Counted from the stretch's first letter, positions 23,610 through 35,518 are shown. The stretch: DNA of 64,000 bases from Calycina herbarum (GCA_001414485.1 LLEY01000049.1:1-64000), one strand, 5' to 3'. Numbers and translations are program-made. Notes: generated by a model from the sequence alone, not told the origin.

Positions 23610-26600
23610 CTACAGGTAGAACATTATATCTTCCAAGTTCTTGTCCCACGGATTTCGTCGATCATCCTTTCCGCTGCCAACCACCCAGAACCACTCGTTT
23701 TTGCGATAATCATCAATCGGTTTCACCTCAAAACCATTTCCCTCCCCATCAGCGGCTCTTTGCTTTCGCATTTCACCATCAAACACTGGTCTCATGTATC
23801 AGCGAAGCCTTTCACACAGAAGATCAGCGTATCGTGCTGGAGGTACAACTGCAACGCTGGTGGTAGACCTTGATCCCACAAAGCATAATTGATGAGTCTG
23901 TAAAATATGCATTAGCTTTCATCATTACTATAAACTCAAGATGGTATCACAAACCAGTTCTTGGAGCTCCTTCGGGGTATAGCCACTGCCATTTTGTATG
24001 ACGACATAGTGCGTGGGCCGCGCCGTTGCTGCTGGTACGTTGTTCTTTTTGATAAAACAATCATGGCTTTGCAAATAAAAACTGCAATGCTGGGGCGTGA
24101 CGACTTTCCTGTCCACCACCAAGCCAGATTTTGGGCTTTCTTTTTGATTGGACGTAAGAGGGGGAAAGAATCGAGTGTGATGGCGTTTTGAGGCAACCAA
24201 TAACGTGATATTGGGGCACCAATTGTTTCCCAAACTTCGCGAATTTCCAAATTCTCGACAAGAAGCTTTGATCCTCGAAAGTTCATCAAGGTAGACCATC
24301 CCAAATTGACTCTCACTAACTCCATCTCGATAGAACAGAATGTGTGCTGGCGCTGTCCTGCTGTGAAGAAAGTAGTCATCTAGACGTTCTTTGATCATCC
24401 CACCGATATCTTCGATGAACTGGATCAACGCATTAGCTCGAACCCCTAACGTCAAAGTATATGTCCAATATTACCTCGGTGTTTCTAGGTTGGAGTCGAG
24501 CCGAAGCAAGATAGAGGTGATATGCATCCTTGCGGGTAGCAACAACACCTGCAACTGATGGACAGCTTTGATTGGAGTTCTTTTGGGTGTGGCTAACGTC
24601 AGCTCCGACGATCATGGTATTGCTTTTCAAGCCAACTGGACCATTCTCTAACTGGTGGTTAATACCACCAAGTTTCATGTTGATCTTGAGACTATTCTTG
24701 AGTTAGTTACCGAAATCAAACCATTTTAAACACTTTAAACACTTTACCTCAGGTTCCCTAGTAACCTTTGCATTTTCTGCCTATCCCGTGACCAATTCTT
24801 AACTTTTAACCACAGCATACACACAGTTGGTATTCCTTGAACGCAGTCACCCCACCATTTGACATCTGAATATATCTGGGTGTCTTTGAAAGGCAGCATA
24901 ACTACAACCAATGAAGGGTCTTCAAGATTGCTGTATGCTTTATCAAGCCTTTCTTGCCATTTATTTCGTCTTGCTTCAAATGATAATTTGGCATCGGGTT
25001 CGTCCGCAACGGGTTCATCAATTTGGATCAGATCAACATTTGGATTGAACTGTTCGGTCCCAAGTCCATATCCTTTAAGGTGGCCACAAAGCTCTTTAGC
25101 AAATAGACCCGCATTATTAATGATCGCATCCCACTCTTTAGGGTCATATCTCATGTCTGCCGAGGTGTAAATGAGAAAGACCTTGACTCTTTTGTAGACA
25201 GCGGAATTGAAAAACTGTTTGTTCTTCAAATCCCACATGGCATTTGCTAGACCTACGGAAGGGTCGTTTTTGTAGCAGATATTTGGATGGGTCAGTTCCC
25301 GCGAATGGACTCGAACGAAATCACTCCCAACCGATAGCCCAAAGTTCTAGTAACGTCAGCACAGCTCTGTTCTGTCTTTAAACTTCCGATTTGAAGCATA
25401 CCCCCAAGAAAGAAGCACTTTGGCCAGCCTGAGGCAAGGCACCAAGGCAACCGAGCGCATGATCTTTGATACATTGTTGGGTTTCTTCCGGATTTTTTCT
25501 GGCTATGTCGGTCATATCTGTGTCCAGATTCCGATCAATAGTCTGACCCAAAACTTGGTCTTCTACAAATAACACCTCTTCCGCCGAAGTCCAAGTGGCA
25601 TCGGTGCCTTGTGAGTCGGTAGCAAGGAGTAGACAAGAAGCCAAGCAACTGAAGGGACATTCTTCCGGGTTTGCATTGTGGCGAGACATGCATTTTCCTA
25701 AAGCATGCTTTTAGTCATTTCATCAGGATATCATGTTTACGACTTACTTGAATCGAGTTCCTCCCATACTTTTGTTCCAGTTTCTTCGTCCGACACCTGG
25801 GTAAAGGCATTCTCATCGCTTACATCCAAAATCACGCAGTCCTGAAAGTTTATAGTTAGCATGTATCAACACTCTAACTGGACCTAATTATTATGCGGGG
25901 GAAAAAAGGAATTTACATCAAGTGATTGGGCGATCTTCAAAGAAAATAGTAACCTACTTGCTCGTCTGAACCAATCCGTCTAACCTTTAGGCCAAGTAAT
26001 TCCTCGTAGCCACCTTCTGGTGGAATCATTAATTGCCTTCCTGACCATCGTCTTTCAACCCACCGTTGTACTGTCATATCCGAAGGATAAAATGCAGATG
26101 TCGTCGCATTCACATTCAATAGCAGGGAGCGATCCCCGGTTCGGACAGAAGTAAAGAATCCGGTGCGTGCCTCGTAAATTTTCTTCTTCTCGAAAATCGG
26201 TTTGTTCCCATCATAAGACTTGACATTTGTCGTAATGTCACTCTTGAGGTTTTCATTTTGCGGGTAGAACTTTCTCCCCACTCGTACTCCTTTCCATCTG
26301 GGTTGGATGATATTCTTCCAAGATATGACATTAAGCGCGTTGGTATCATCATCATGCCTATAATTCGACACATTTCCGAGGGTGTGATGGACAAGGCTTT
26401 GAAGCTCGTTACGTTGAACAGGTCCCTCGTAAATGATAACTGACCTCATATCTGGCTGCCCTGCGCGTGGAGTATCCGAGGATTCGTGAGGAACCTGGTA
26501 TTCAGTATTGGTGACCTCATTGTTTTTCTTGAATAACGGACCAACAGAAACAATTTTCGAGAAGAAATCTGTGACCCAATAATCGACCTTGGGTGGGTGC

Positions 26601-27010
26601 TTTGCTAAAAGTTTCTCAATGAAGTATCGTCTTGCATTTTTGCCGTATCCTCCTTCCTCTCCTTTTTCATTCTTCAAATCAATCCGGTACTTGCGCAAGT
26701 TGACATTGTTCAAAGTAATCTCGAAGAAATTGGCCTGCACCATCTTATCATTGTCGTTGAGCGGCGTTTGTTGAAAGGAGGCAAGATATTTTTCCTGGCT
26801 TGCCCACTCCTCCAGCTTTGCATTCCAGGCTCTCTTGGCCTCCTTCCGACGAGCCTCTTCAGCATCTCGCTTTTCTTTTCTTCTCTTATTCTCATCTTCC
26901 TTTTGCTGCTCCTTTTTTGCGATCGAGGCATTGGCAGAAATGCTGGTTCCAGCCAACTGGTTGGACAGTTGGTCCGCCGACGGCAATGGAGTTTTTCTTC
27001 TGCGTCCCAT
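23610..27010 (-). pseudogene. Argonaute with DEDD tetrad, truncated by a premature TGA
   Basis: Seven exons: 27010-25958, 25841-25748, 25697-25402, 25346-24748, 24691-24475, 24419-23955 and 23897-23610. Argonautes bind small RNAs and silence targets. Order: charged coiled-coil-like N-terminus (20-90), N domain, linker with GFFTSVRTGDRSLLLNVN, a short divergent PAZ, MID with Y640, K644 and K683 at 5'-phosphate-binding positions, and PIWI. Catalytic residues are D712 (GADVSH), E753 (NTEFIED), D785 (YRDGVSE) and D933 (PARYADLL), the DEDD form known from fungi. TGA at 23801-23799 (codon 941) cuts the frame 8 codons after D933. The remaining 62 codons (YMRPVFDG to IMFYL) are intact and in frame, so a 1003-codon gene is left with one nonsense change; CGA-to-TGA is the simplest origin. 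The start could also be ATG 27103. It may be a null allele rather than an old pseudogene. Confidence 0.88.
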
Positions 27011-27662
27011 TTTTGCACGACAGTAGATGAATCTGAGCAAAGACTTGAGTAAAGATTTTGTTTCGTAAACAGACCCAAGTTGATGATGCCTGAAGATATC
27101 CATTGAATCTTGGGCGTTGTGGTCTACTTATACCCAAATTTCAACCCTCAAACATTGATAAAGGCACTTCGTCACGAGCCCCAAAAACAATTCCTGGAAA
27201 CCCCTTTTGCAGACGTGATATCGTAACATGATGTTTCCTCGTGTCAAGGCAAGCAATAATGATAACCCTAGTTTGCACTGGAATTTACCGGAAGGATATT
27301 GAAGGTGACTTAGAATAACAAAACACGCCGCATTTCTCAGTTATCCTAGACGTCAAACTATTCTAGAATAATTAGTACCAGAGGAAAACTTCTGATGACT
27401 GCAAATTCTCAACGTGCCCTCGTCAACTATTCTTGTCGGCTGAAATAAAATATAGAGTCCCACGTGACTTGCCTTCAACAACGGAGAATATGGGATCAAA
27501 GGCATATGACAGTAACGGATCAGAGGGCTGATCACTCTATCGAGGAAAAACACTTAGAAAGAAACGTCTCCAACTCTCCAAAGCCTTTAACTATGTTGAC
27601 TTCTTCATCCCTTTATGTTTAACTGACAGTAGGGAGGAAATAACTTGCAAATATCTACCATC
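27011..27662. other. intergenic region, Argonaute upstream / kinase downstream
   Basis: About 650 bp between two minus-strand genes. It must hold the Argonaute promoter and the kinase 3' end. A possible N-terminal extension of Argonaute is open to 27103. No motif cluster is evident. Confidence 0.4.
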
Positions 27663-29111
27663 TCAAATGCGTACACTTTGGAACCATTCATGTCCCAACG
27701 CATCCTTAGCACTAACCCTCTCCCCGGGATCAAACCTCAACAGCTTCCCCACAAGATCAGCAAAAACCACCTTCTCCTTTTCATCAATCTCCTCATGAAA
27801 CCTCTTAAAATCATCATCAAGATACCACAATCCAGGCCCAAGGCTCTCCATCAAACTCCTCGCATCCTCCGCCACAGACGGATGAACCCTAGAATTCGGA
27901 TCATGAACCACCTCATAATCATTAACCAGAAGCGCTCTCCCATTCCCATCAACTTCATCTTTTAAAATCTCCTTCCTAGCTTTCCAGGTAGTAGACCACC
28001 AAGGTTCCGGGAGCTTGCCGAGAAGCCAAACCATTGCATCGATATAGTCATCATCCTCATCATCAAACAGATTGAAAATCTTTCTCCCTGTGCGTATTTC
28101 GAATATGGTACACCCGAGAGTCCAGAGATCGCTGGGTATTCCAACCTTTCGTTCCAGGATTAGCTCTGGAGAGCGGTAAGGTCCCGGGATACCGAGGTCC
28201 TTGTGTGGTTTCGAAACTTCGAAAGATTCCCCGAAATCAATGACACATGGCTTGTCGGTGTAGAACTTGAGATCCACGGATTTCCAGGTGACTGGAAACA
28301 CGAGATATCTAGGGTGGGATGGGTCAGTGGGGGCCTCTCCTGTCTTTGAAACAATGACAGCAGCTCGCTGTGGTTCTCCGATTATTCTAATCAATTCTTC
28401 CTCTGGAAGACCATCGAACCCGGTCATCTGAAGGAGAACATTTGAGGGCGTAAAGTCTAGTACAGGAGTAAGCGTTCTGAAAATTGACGATATGAGAGGA
28501 AACTTACCACCATGACATATCCCATGGCTGTGTAGAAAACCCATAGCCTGAACAGTTCTGAAAGCAATGCTGCGTAGCACTTCGCTTAATTTTGGAAAGG
28601 CCTGTAATGCGCCCGAAGTGACTTTGGGCCCAAGAACAGGGTAGACAAAACAGTGATGGGATCCATTAGGGCCATTGATCATAAAGCAATCCGAATGTAA
28701 ACATATGTACTCAGTTCCGGGCTCTGTTTTTCCGCTCGAAGTATGGTCTTTGAGCTTGTTGACCAGGAGTTCACCGCAATCAGGCGTGGAAACCGATGCC
28801 GCCAGAATTTTCAGAGCAACATATCGTGTCGATTCTTTGGAATGTGTGTCCCGACAAAACCAAACATTTGCAAAGCCTCCGTGGCCAAGTTTATGAATTA
28901 TCTTATACCGCCCGTCCCCAAGGAAATCCCCAATATGAGCAGGATGATGTCCGTGGGTCCCATATTGGTTGACCTTTTCTAAGCCAAATGGCGGACCCTG
29001 GATGGAGAGACCATTCCGCGGCATATCGATAGGTTCATCTTCATCATTTGAAAAGGCTACATTTGGTGACTCAGATCCCAGCCGGCTTGTCGACACATTG
29101 GGAGGTTCCAT
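27663..29111 (-). CDS. SRPK-like serine/threonine protein kinase (465 aa)
   Basis: Two exons, 29111-28508 and 28456-27663, around a 51-nt intron (GTAAGT...CTAG) that restores HGD in the catalytic loop. The region before the domain (HHPAHIGDFLGDGRYKIIHKLGHGG) is typical of fungal SRPK-type kinases, which phosphorylate SR-type proteins. Motifs: glycine loop LGHGGF (75-80), VALK lysine K101, catalytic loop HGDFTPSN (200 on; HRD has become HGD, common in this family), DFG (275-277), then GPYRSPEL as the activation-segment end. The catalytic aspartate is present, so activity is plausible. The frame is open up to 29324, adding a hydrophobic, mitochondrion-like leader; I prefer ATG 29111 because family members start near there. 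Substrate unknown. Confidence 0.85.
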   Translation of the reverse strand: MEPPNVSTSRLGSESPNVAFSNDEDEPIDMPRNGLSIQGPPFGLEKVNQYGTHGHHPAHIGDFLGDGRYKIIHKLGHGGFANVWFCRDTHSKESTRYVALKILAASVSTPDCGELLVNKLKDHTSSGKTEPGTEYICLHSDCFMINGPNGSHHCFVYPVLGPKVTSGALQAFPKLSEVLRSIAFRTVQAMGFLHSHGICHGGKFPLISSIFRTLTPVLDFTPSNVLLQMTGFDGLPEEELIRIIGEPQRAAVIVSKTGEAPTDPSHPRYLVFPVTWKSVDLKFYTDKPCVIDFGESFEVSKPHKDLGIPGPYRSPELILERKVGIPSDLWTLGCTIFEIRTGRKIFNLFDDEDDDYIDAMVWLLGKLPEPWWSTTWKARKEILKDEVDGNGRALLVNDYEVVHDPNSRVHPSVAEDARSLMESLGPGLWYLDDDFKRFHEEIDEKEKVVFADLVGKLLRFDPGERVSAKDALGHEWFQSVRI

Positions 29112-30397
29112 GATCTTTGGTGGTATATCTGCGAAGAAATATGGAAGGATTCCTTGGATTTGAAGCGGAAAAAGAGGAGTCAAAGTGCGGTCGACGAAAT
29201 AAATGAGAGAATGATGAATAGCACGGTGACCTTGGGAATTGGGCGTCAGCGACCTTTTGAAGGAATTTTCGAAGAAATAAGGATACAAAGGGTTCTGGGA
29301 TTGATAGTGCCGTGAATAGAACAAGTGATGTTGTCTTGGGAGTTTGCGCAGTCATCCAGAAGTTATCTTGACGCTGGGTAAAAATAATCGTAGCTTTGTT
29401 AGTTTTAAGTTTCAGGGTCGCAGGTTTTTGGGCGGGGTCACGCAAGGGGGCCTGAAGCAAGCACGTACCTCGCGTATAGTGCTGCCCAAAGTTGTGTTGG
29501 AAAGTCTTCTTCCGCATGCCAATACGTTATCAAGGATTATTTGAACATGGCATCGACAATATCATGCATCGGATTAACCTTACCTTACTCAGAGGTCCTT
29601 TTCGAAATTGCCGCGTTCCTTTGTCCTCTTTCTGGCGAGCGCTAAAAGCCTACGGCTACGGATGGGTAATCCCTTCTATTCCTTTGACATGGCGGTTGCC
29701 TTGTACCGTGCGGCAAAACACGGGAAAACTTCAAACATGACCCAGGGCGACAAAGACAGCAAATATTGAACAGATTTCCCCATGATCCGTCCTCTAGATG
29801 TTGGTTTCCTGAAATACATTAGAGGACTTTCCGGTGAGGAGCGTAATGGTCATTCCAGGTCGGATCCAGTTTCACAAGCGAAAGGAAGCGCTTCAATTGG
29901 TCTGTTGGAACAATCCTCAACACATCATGAAAGCTCAGTTCTACCGGTCATTGCTACCTTTGTCCAGCAAAAACAGTTAAGCTCATGGTGCAATTTTTCT
30001 TGCTCTGAACCCCAACAGCTCAAAAATGTTGGAACAATCAATGTATATAATATGTCTCTTTCCCATAACTCGATACTTTAATAGTCATCATCTCCTATTC
30101 ATTTCATTGCAGTATTGGCACGCCGTCTTTTCTTTCAGGTTTCAACAGCCATATCTTTTCCTAGTTCTAAGCGACTTTTCTGTGTCTCAACTTCCCCTTT
30201 CTGTCTCCTTTCTACAAACTCGGTGTTGTAAATCCCTTTAATAATATCAATATGGTTGAAGTATGTACTTCCCTCCCCTCGACTCATAGCAAACACATGA
30301 AGTGGCTCTGGTGAGAAATAGGCTTTAAAGCTAACGATGATTTTGTAGTTCGATTGGTACTGCACTCGACCAAACGAGAGAAGATTTCCGGGACGAG
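29112..30397. other. intergenic region
   Basis: No supported gene. Around 29380-29530 and 29780-30080 there are only short open frames. An ATG at 30250 followed by donor GTATGT and, about 90 nt later, a GCTAACG branch and TTGTAG acceptor (30348) suggests a spliced small gene leading into the next feature. Confidence 0.4.
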
Positions 30398-30814
30398 TTG
30401 CTGCCTGTCAAGCATTGTCTGGACGAGTGGCAAGAATGGGAGGTTGGACGTTTTGCGAAATCCGGTACGAGGTCCATTCCTATGCTCGCGATTGCAAGAA
30501 TCCAACTTCACACAACATGGTCTAACCTTTTCAACAGAGCCATTGATCATGAAACTACGAGGGTCGGAACCCGAGGTGGTAGGATGAACTATGTCAGAGC
30601 CGATCCCCACATCACAGCTCGATTTGGTGGGGACGACATGGCAAGCGACTTGGAACTCTATAAAGCGCATGCGCATGTCTATGTCATGTATGATGGTGGG
30701 AGAAACCCATCAAGATTGGCACATCCAAGTGAATTACGATATTTATATGAGGGCACGCCAAACCCAGAGTTGTGGGATCGAAGAGGAGGTATGATCGCTT
30801 TTCGTCGTTCGTAG
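30398..30814 (+). CDS. hypothetical protein (138 aa), start uncertain
   Basis: An unbroken frame with balanced composition, not recognised. It contains an MNYVRADPHITARFGG stretch and ends in RRGGMIAFRRS. The frame is open further 5' to an apparent acceptor at 30348 but out of phase with the ATG at 30250, while the in-phase splice gives a different 62-residue Cys-containing protein. Either the first exon has another donor or one of the two is spurious. No membrane segment or signal peptide is seen in the 138-residue form. Confidence 0.35.
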   Translation: MLPVKHCLDEWQEWEVGRFAKSGTRSIPMLAIARIQLHTTWSNLFNRAIDHETTRVGTRGGRMNYVRADPHITARFGGDDMASDLELYKAHAHVYVMYDGGRNPSRLAHPSELRYLYEGTPNPELWDRRGGMIAFRRS

Positions 30815-32236
30815 ATCTTACCCATGGATTCTGGAATCAAATCCAACTGCTGGCGGTCGGAGCGGCATTAATTGCCTTATTCATTGTATTTGGATGGTGT
30901 TTTTCAAGATTGTTGCTCGGTGGTATTTACTGCTTTTGGATCCGGACATGAGTACACACGAGCGTGAATATAGCTGGTTTGCGATTACGCTGTTTTTTGT
31001 TTTGAGTTTTGGAATTCTGTGCTAGAAAATATATCGCGTAATTTGAGCTCGAATTCTATGTTTCTTTTGAGGATGAAAGTACCTTTGCTTTGACGGGTTT
31101 ATACAAGGTTGACATTTTATTATTACACCCTTTGTGCTAGAACCTAATCGGTAAACCTCACTTTGAGACTACCTTTAAGTAATTACGGAAATGATAAATT
31201 CATTACCTCGTTCTGTTATGCAATATTCCATGCCTATCAGAGACGAGAAATAATGCACTCAGTACGGAAGCCCCTAGCCAAGAAATCCCCCGAAAATGGG
31301 AAAACAAACCGAGGGAGTAAGGTGTCAAACACGCGAGCCTTAAGTAGTAAAAAGCTAAACTATTTTAGATCTAAACAAATATCTATAAACTCTTATTATA
31401 GATTCTATCTAGATATATATTTAGTTCTATTTAACTAGTATCATTCCTCTAATTCTCTTAACTAATATAAGTTTCTAAACTTTCTTTAATTATATTAGAT
31501 TTTCTAAATAATTATTTTGAATAGAACTTATTACGATATAAAAAACAAAATAATACTAAAAGTTAGTAGACTTACTATTAAAACTTACTACTATAATTCT
31601 ATAACTAGAGAATAAAGTAATCGTTAAGTTAACTATATCTACGATTTATAGAGAGCTATTTAAAGTTATAAACTTAAACGATATCTCTTGAAGAAAATAA
31701 TCAAAGGTCTCGTTCTTTAATAACTTCAACCTAGAAAACTAGCTACTACTACGCTTAAACACAATCAGGGAATTGAAACAACCTCATAGTCATAGCGCAC
31801 TCTTACTTATAACGTGTTACGATCCAAAGTTCAAGCTTTCATCTGGCGAATCAAATTTCGAGCCTGTCTGATATGGCTACACCTATCGGAGTGCTCAAAG
31901 GCTTTTGTCATGAGGAAGATCTCGCCCAAGTCTATAATACTCTACGCGAAGCACAAAAATCACAGGAAAAGACCTCAAGATATATTAAATAACTTTTTTT
32001 TATTCTCTTCTTTTCCGCCAGGTCAATACTAGGATACATGTGATTTTGGAAGAATTATCTTGACCATCCACCTCAACATTGCGTACAATGAATTGTGATG
32101 TCAAAAAAAGATATGGAAAAAAAAAAAGGAAGCAGGCTGATGCAAGACGACTAATGCCCAAACCAACCATATCTAACTCCGCAAATTTCCCGCAACGCGC
32201 AACAAAAGATCATTTCACACAAAACTATCAATGAAT
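30815..32236. other. intergenic region with an AT-rich island
   Basis: About 1.4 kb. From 31340 to 31760 it is strongly AT-rich with dense stops, like a degraded repeat. The last 200 bp should be the 3' flank of the HSP90 gene; an A-rich run lies at 32114-32128. No gene is supported. Confidence 0.45.
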
Positions 32237-34392
32237 CTAGTCAACCTCCTCCATGGCGCTCTCGGCTGGGACGTCAGCTGATTCCTCAGTGGCGGCGGCC
32301 TCCTCAACCTCTGGCTCCTCATCGACGTTCAAACCGAGAGAAACGAGCTTGTGGATACGCTCAGCAAATCCGGCTGGCTCCTCGATGGTGAAACCGGAAA
32401 CGAGAAGGGAGGTCTCGAAGAGAAGTTGGGTGATGGACTTGACAGTTCGGTCGTTCTCACCATCAGACTCAACCTTCTTCTTGAGCTCCTTGATGATTGG
32501 CGATCTTGGTGAGATCTCGAAAGTCTTCTTGGAAGACATGTAAGAGCTCATTGAGGTATCACGGAGAGCTTGTGCCTTCATGATACGCTCCATGTTGGCG
32601 GACCAACCGAATTGACCGGTACGGATGGCGCAAGGAGCACCGATAAGCTTGTGGGAGACGACAACCTTCTCAACCTTGTCACCCAAGACGTTCTTGAGTG
32701 CCTTGGCAAGACCTTCGTATTCCTTCTCCTCTGCCTCACGAAGAGTCTTCTCCTCATCGGTCTCCTCAAGCTCAAAGTCCTTGGTGATGTCGACGAGCTT
32801 CTTGCCCTCGAATTCCTTCAATTGGGTCATGGCATACTCATCAATGGGGTCAACCAAGAAGAGAACCTCAAAGTTCTTCTCCTTAAGAGACTCAAGGAAA
32901 GGTGACTTGGTGACGGCCTTGAGGGACTCGCCCGTGATGTAGTACATGTTCTTTTGGTGCTCTGGCATGCGGGTGACATAGTCGGAGAGGGAGGTGATAT
33001 CATCTCCAGACTTGGTGGAGCTGAATCGGAGGAGCTTGGCAAGAGCAGCGCGGTTTTGGGAGTCCTCGTGGATACCCAACTTGATGTTCTTGCTGAAAGC
33101 AGTGTAGAATTTGTCAAAGTTCTCCTTGTCCTCGGCAATCTCACCGAAGAGCTCAAGAACCTTCTTGACGATGTTCTTCTTGATGACCTTCATGATCTTG
33201 TTTTGTTGAAGAGTCTCACGAGACAAGTTCAATGGGAGATCCTCGGAGTCGACAACACCCTTGACGAAGCTCAACCACTCTGGAATGAGATCAGTGGCAT
33301 CATCAGTGATGAAGACACGGCGGACGTAAAGCTTGATGTTGTTCTTGGTCTTCTTGGTCTCGAAGAGATCGAAAGGAGCACGCTTTGGAACGAAGAGAAT
33401 GGCGCGGAACTCAAGTTGACCCTCAACGGAGAAGTGCTTGACAGCAAGGTGGTCTTCCCAGTCGTTGGAGAGGGATTTGTAGAATGAACCGTACTCCTCG
33501 GCGGTGATGTCTGAGGGATTTCTGGTCCAGATTGGCTTTTGCTTGTTGAGCTCCTCCTCCTCAATCTTCGACTCCTTGACCTTCTTGGTCTTCTTCTCCT
33601 TCTTCTCTTCCTCCTCATCATCGACCTCCTCAATCTTGGCCTTCTTCTCATCATCATCCTCAGCCTTGGTCTCCTCGGCATCCTCATCAGGGACCTCGGT
33701 CTCGGTCTCCTTCAAGACATGGAGGTAGATTGGATATGAGATGAACTCGGAGTGCTTCTTGATGACCTCCTTGATCTTGGCCTCGTTCAAGTAATCCATC
33801 TGCTCATCCTTCAAGTGAAGAATGATCTTGGTTCCACGTCCAAGGTCCTCGCCCTCGGTGTCTGGGGTAAGGGTGAAGGTTCCTCCAGCGCTGGACTCCC
33901 AAATGTATTGCTCGTCATCGTTGTGTTTCGAGACGACAGTGACGCGGTCTGCGACAAGGTATGCGGAGTAGAAACCAACACCGAATTGACCAATCATGGA
34001 GATATCAGCACCTGCGGTGAGAGCTTCCATAAATTGCTTGGTGCCTGAACGTGCAATCGTACCCAAGTTGTTGACGAGATCCTAGAGCATGTTAGTCAAT
34101 GGTCGGTGAGATGTGCGAATCGAGTACTTACAGCTTTGGTCATACCAATACCGGTATCGCGGATGGTGAGGGTCTTGTTCTCCTTGTCTGGGATGATGTC
34201 GATTCTGAGGTCCTTGCCAGACTCAAGCTTACTTGAGTCGGAGAGAGCCTCGTATCTAATCTTGTCGAGAGCATCGGAACAGTTGGAAACCAACTCTCTC
34301 AAGAAGATCTCCTTGTTGGAATAGACTGTGTTGATAATGAGGGAGAGAAGTTGAGAGATCTCAGCCTGGAACTCGAAGGTTTCGCCGGCCAT
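32237..34392 (-). CDS. cytosolic heat-shock protein HSP90 (701 aa)
   Basis: ATP-dependent chaperone for kinases, receptors and other clients. Two exons, 34392-34132 and 34081-32237, are split by an intron with GTAAGT donor, CTAAC branch and CTAG acceptor right after the ATP-lid start ([10 protein letters not shown]). The N-terminal GHKL ATPase shows [25 protein letters not shown] and [14 protein letters not shown] charged Glu/Lys linker follows at about 210-255, then the middle domain with [11 protein letters not shown], and the C-terminal dimerisation domain. The protein ends in MEEVD, the TPR-cochaperone docking motif that marks the cytosolic form. Codon use is strongly biased to C/G third positions, as expected of a highly expressed gene. 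All motifs are intact. Confidence 0.98.
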
Positions 34393-34660
34393 GATGACGG
34401 TTTATTCGTGAAGTCTGAAAAAAAGCAGATGTTAGCATACGGTTCAAGATGAATGCGAGGATTGTCTTGGTCGCTCTGAGATGGTCGAGGCCTCGCGGAT
34501 CAGAGGGGTTGAGATTGAGATTTGCTGAAACGCAAGACCTCGCAAAGCTCTATTGATGCGGTGAGGCTGAAGAGCTTTGCCTGGGCCACAGGCAAGACAA
34601 TGCTGGAGAGATGAAGCTGCTTACCTTTAAGTTTATTCTATTCGTGACGTCGTAAAAGGG
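34393..34660 (-). promoter_or_regulatory. HSP90 5' leader with a probable UTR intron
   Basis: Upstream of the HSP90 ATG the minus strand shows a strong acceptor (GCTAACATCTGC then T7CAG, AG at 34416-34415) with a branch-like GCTAAC. A GTAAGC donor lies at 34624. Together they define a likely 210-nt intron in the 5' leader, at 34624-34415. A short first exon would lie just beyond. Confidence 0.55.
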
Positions 34661-35518
34661 TAGGAAGGAGATGGTGGATGGAGACGGTTTGCAAGTCGTT
34701 TGGAGAGAAAATTGGCAAGATGGAAGAGAGAAGAGGAGTCGCAGTGCGAGGGGAGAAAAAATATAGACCGTTGCTGTTGACCTTCCATGCGGTTCGATGG
34801 CCCGTGCCCGCTCAGGGCGCCAAACGCCGTGTGCAAACGCCAGCCTCCAGCCTCGCTTCTAGTGCTTTCTATCAAATTTACCCCTGCAGCCTTGCTAGCT
34901 GCACTCTCACGATGAAAGCGGCACTGGCTACTGTTACTCCACAACTTTCTATAATTTCCAAGAAATTTTTGATTTCTAAGAGTGAATTTCAGTCACGTTT
35001 CTACCCTTGACGATCAGGGCTAGTCCTGGGATCAATTCTTCTACGGCTGTTTTACAAGCTCTAGCTGGCTACCTAGAGGGAAATATCTCTTGCCGCTTTC
35101 AGCTTCAACATGGTTAACTAGGCAATCATTTTTGGGTTGCAAGCGGCAGGACAGTTTGCTACTCCACCTGAAGGCATCCAATTCACTCTTTTCAAGCATG
35201 CGAATGGGTTTAACAGAACCTTCCAGACAATTCTATTCTCTACTTTTCTTCCGGTTTCGATCTTTCTTCTAGTCGTATCTCGAAGCTTCCTTTGTTGCCC
35301 CTTTTTAAGGCTGCATTCGAGGCTGCAAATAGAAACATCATGTGACCAAGTAGATCCAGTCATGATGGCCTCATGTTCTCTCTCGAATGAAAGCAATCTA
35401 TTTTGCCCATTCTTGGTTATTGAGAGTATAGCTGAAGCATGTCTCATCATGGCAATCAGTAAGGGCGGATCGGGTTTAAACAGGAAATAACTTCTATTCT
35501 TCCATCTTTCATTTGCAG
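34661..35518. other. intergenic region
   Basis: About 860 bp, with the HSP90 promoter on its left side and the 3' flank of the SET gene on its right. No clear heat-shock element array (repeated nGAAn) was found by eye. No gene is supported. Confidence 0.4.

Noticed and set aside
24446..24474. 29-nt intron in the Argonaute gene (GTAATA to GTTAG)
   Set aside because: Too short to splice. The 55-nt intron 24474-24420 uses the same donor with an acceptable branch and acceptor, and restores NTEFIEDIGGM.
23955..24475. Loss of the Argonaute glutamate finger (Gln at the aligned position)
   Set aside because: This appears only if the frame upstream of 24419 is read without splicing; the spliced form keeps Glu.
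25378..25402. Frameshift in the Argonaute PAZ-to-linker region
   Set aside because: The apparent frame change is a normal intron (25401-25347, GTATGC...CTAG) that joins SFLG to NFGLSVG in phase.
32253..34048. Long antisense frames opposite HSP90
   Set aside because: They are shadows created by the strong codon bias of HSP90; no independent domain or start context.
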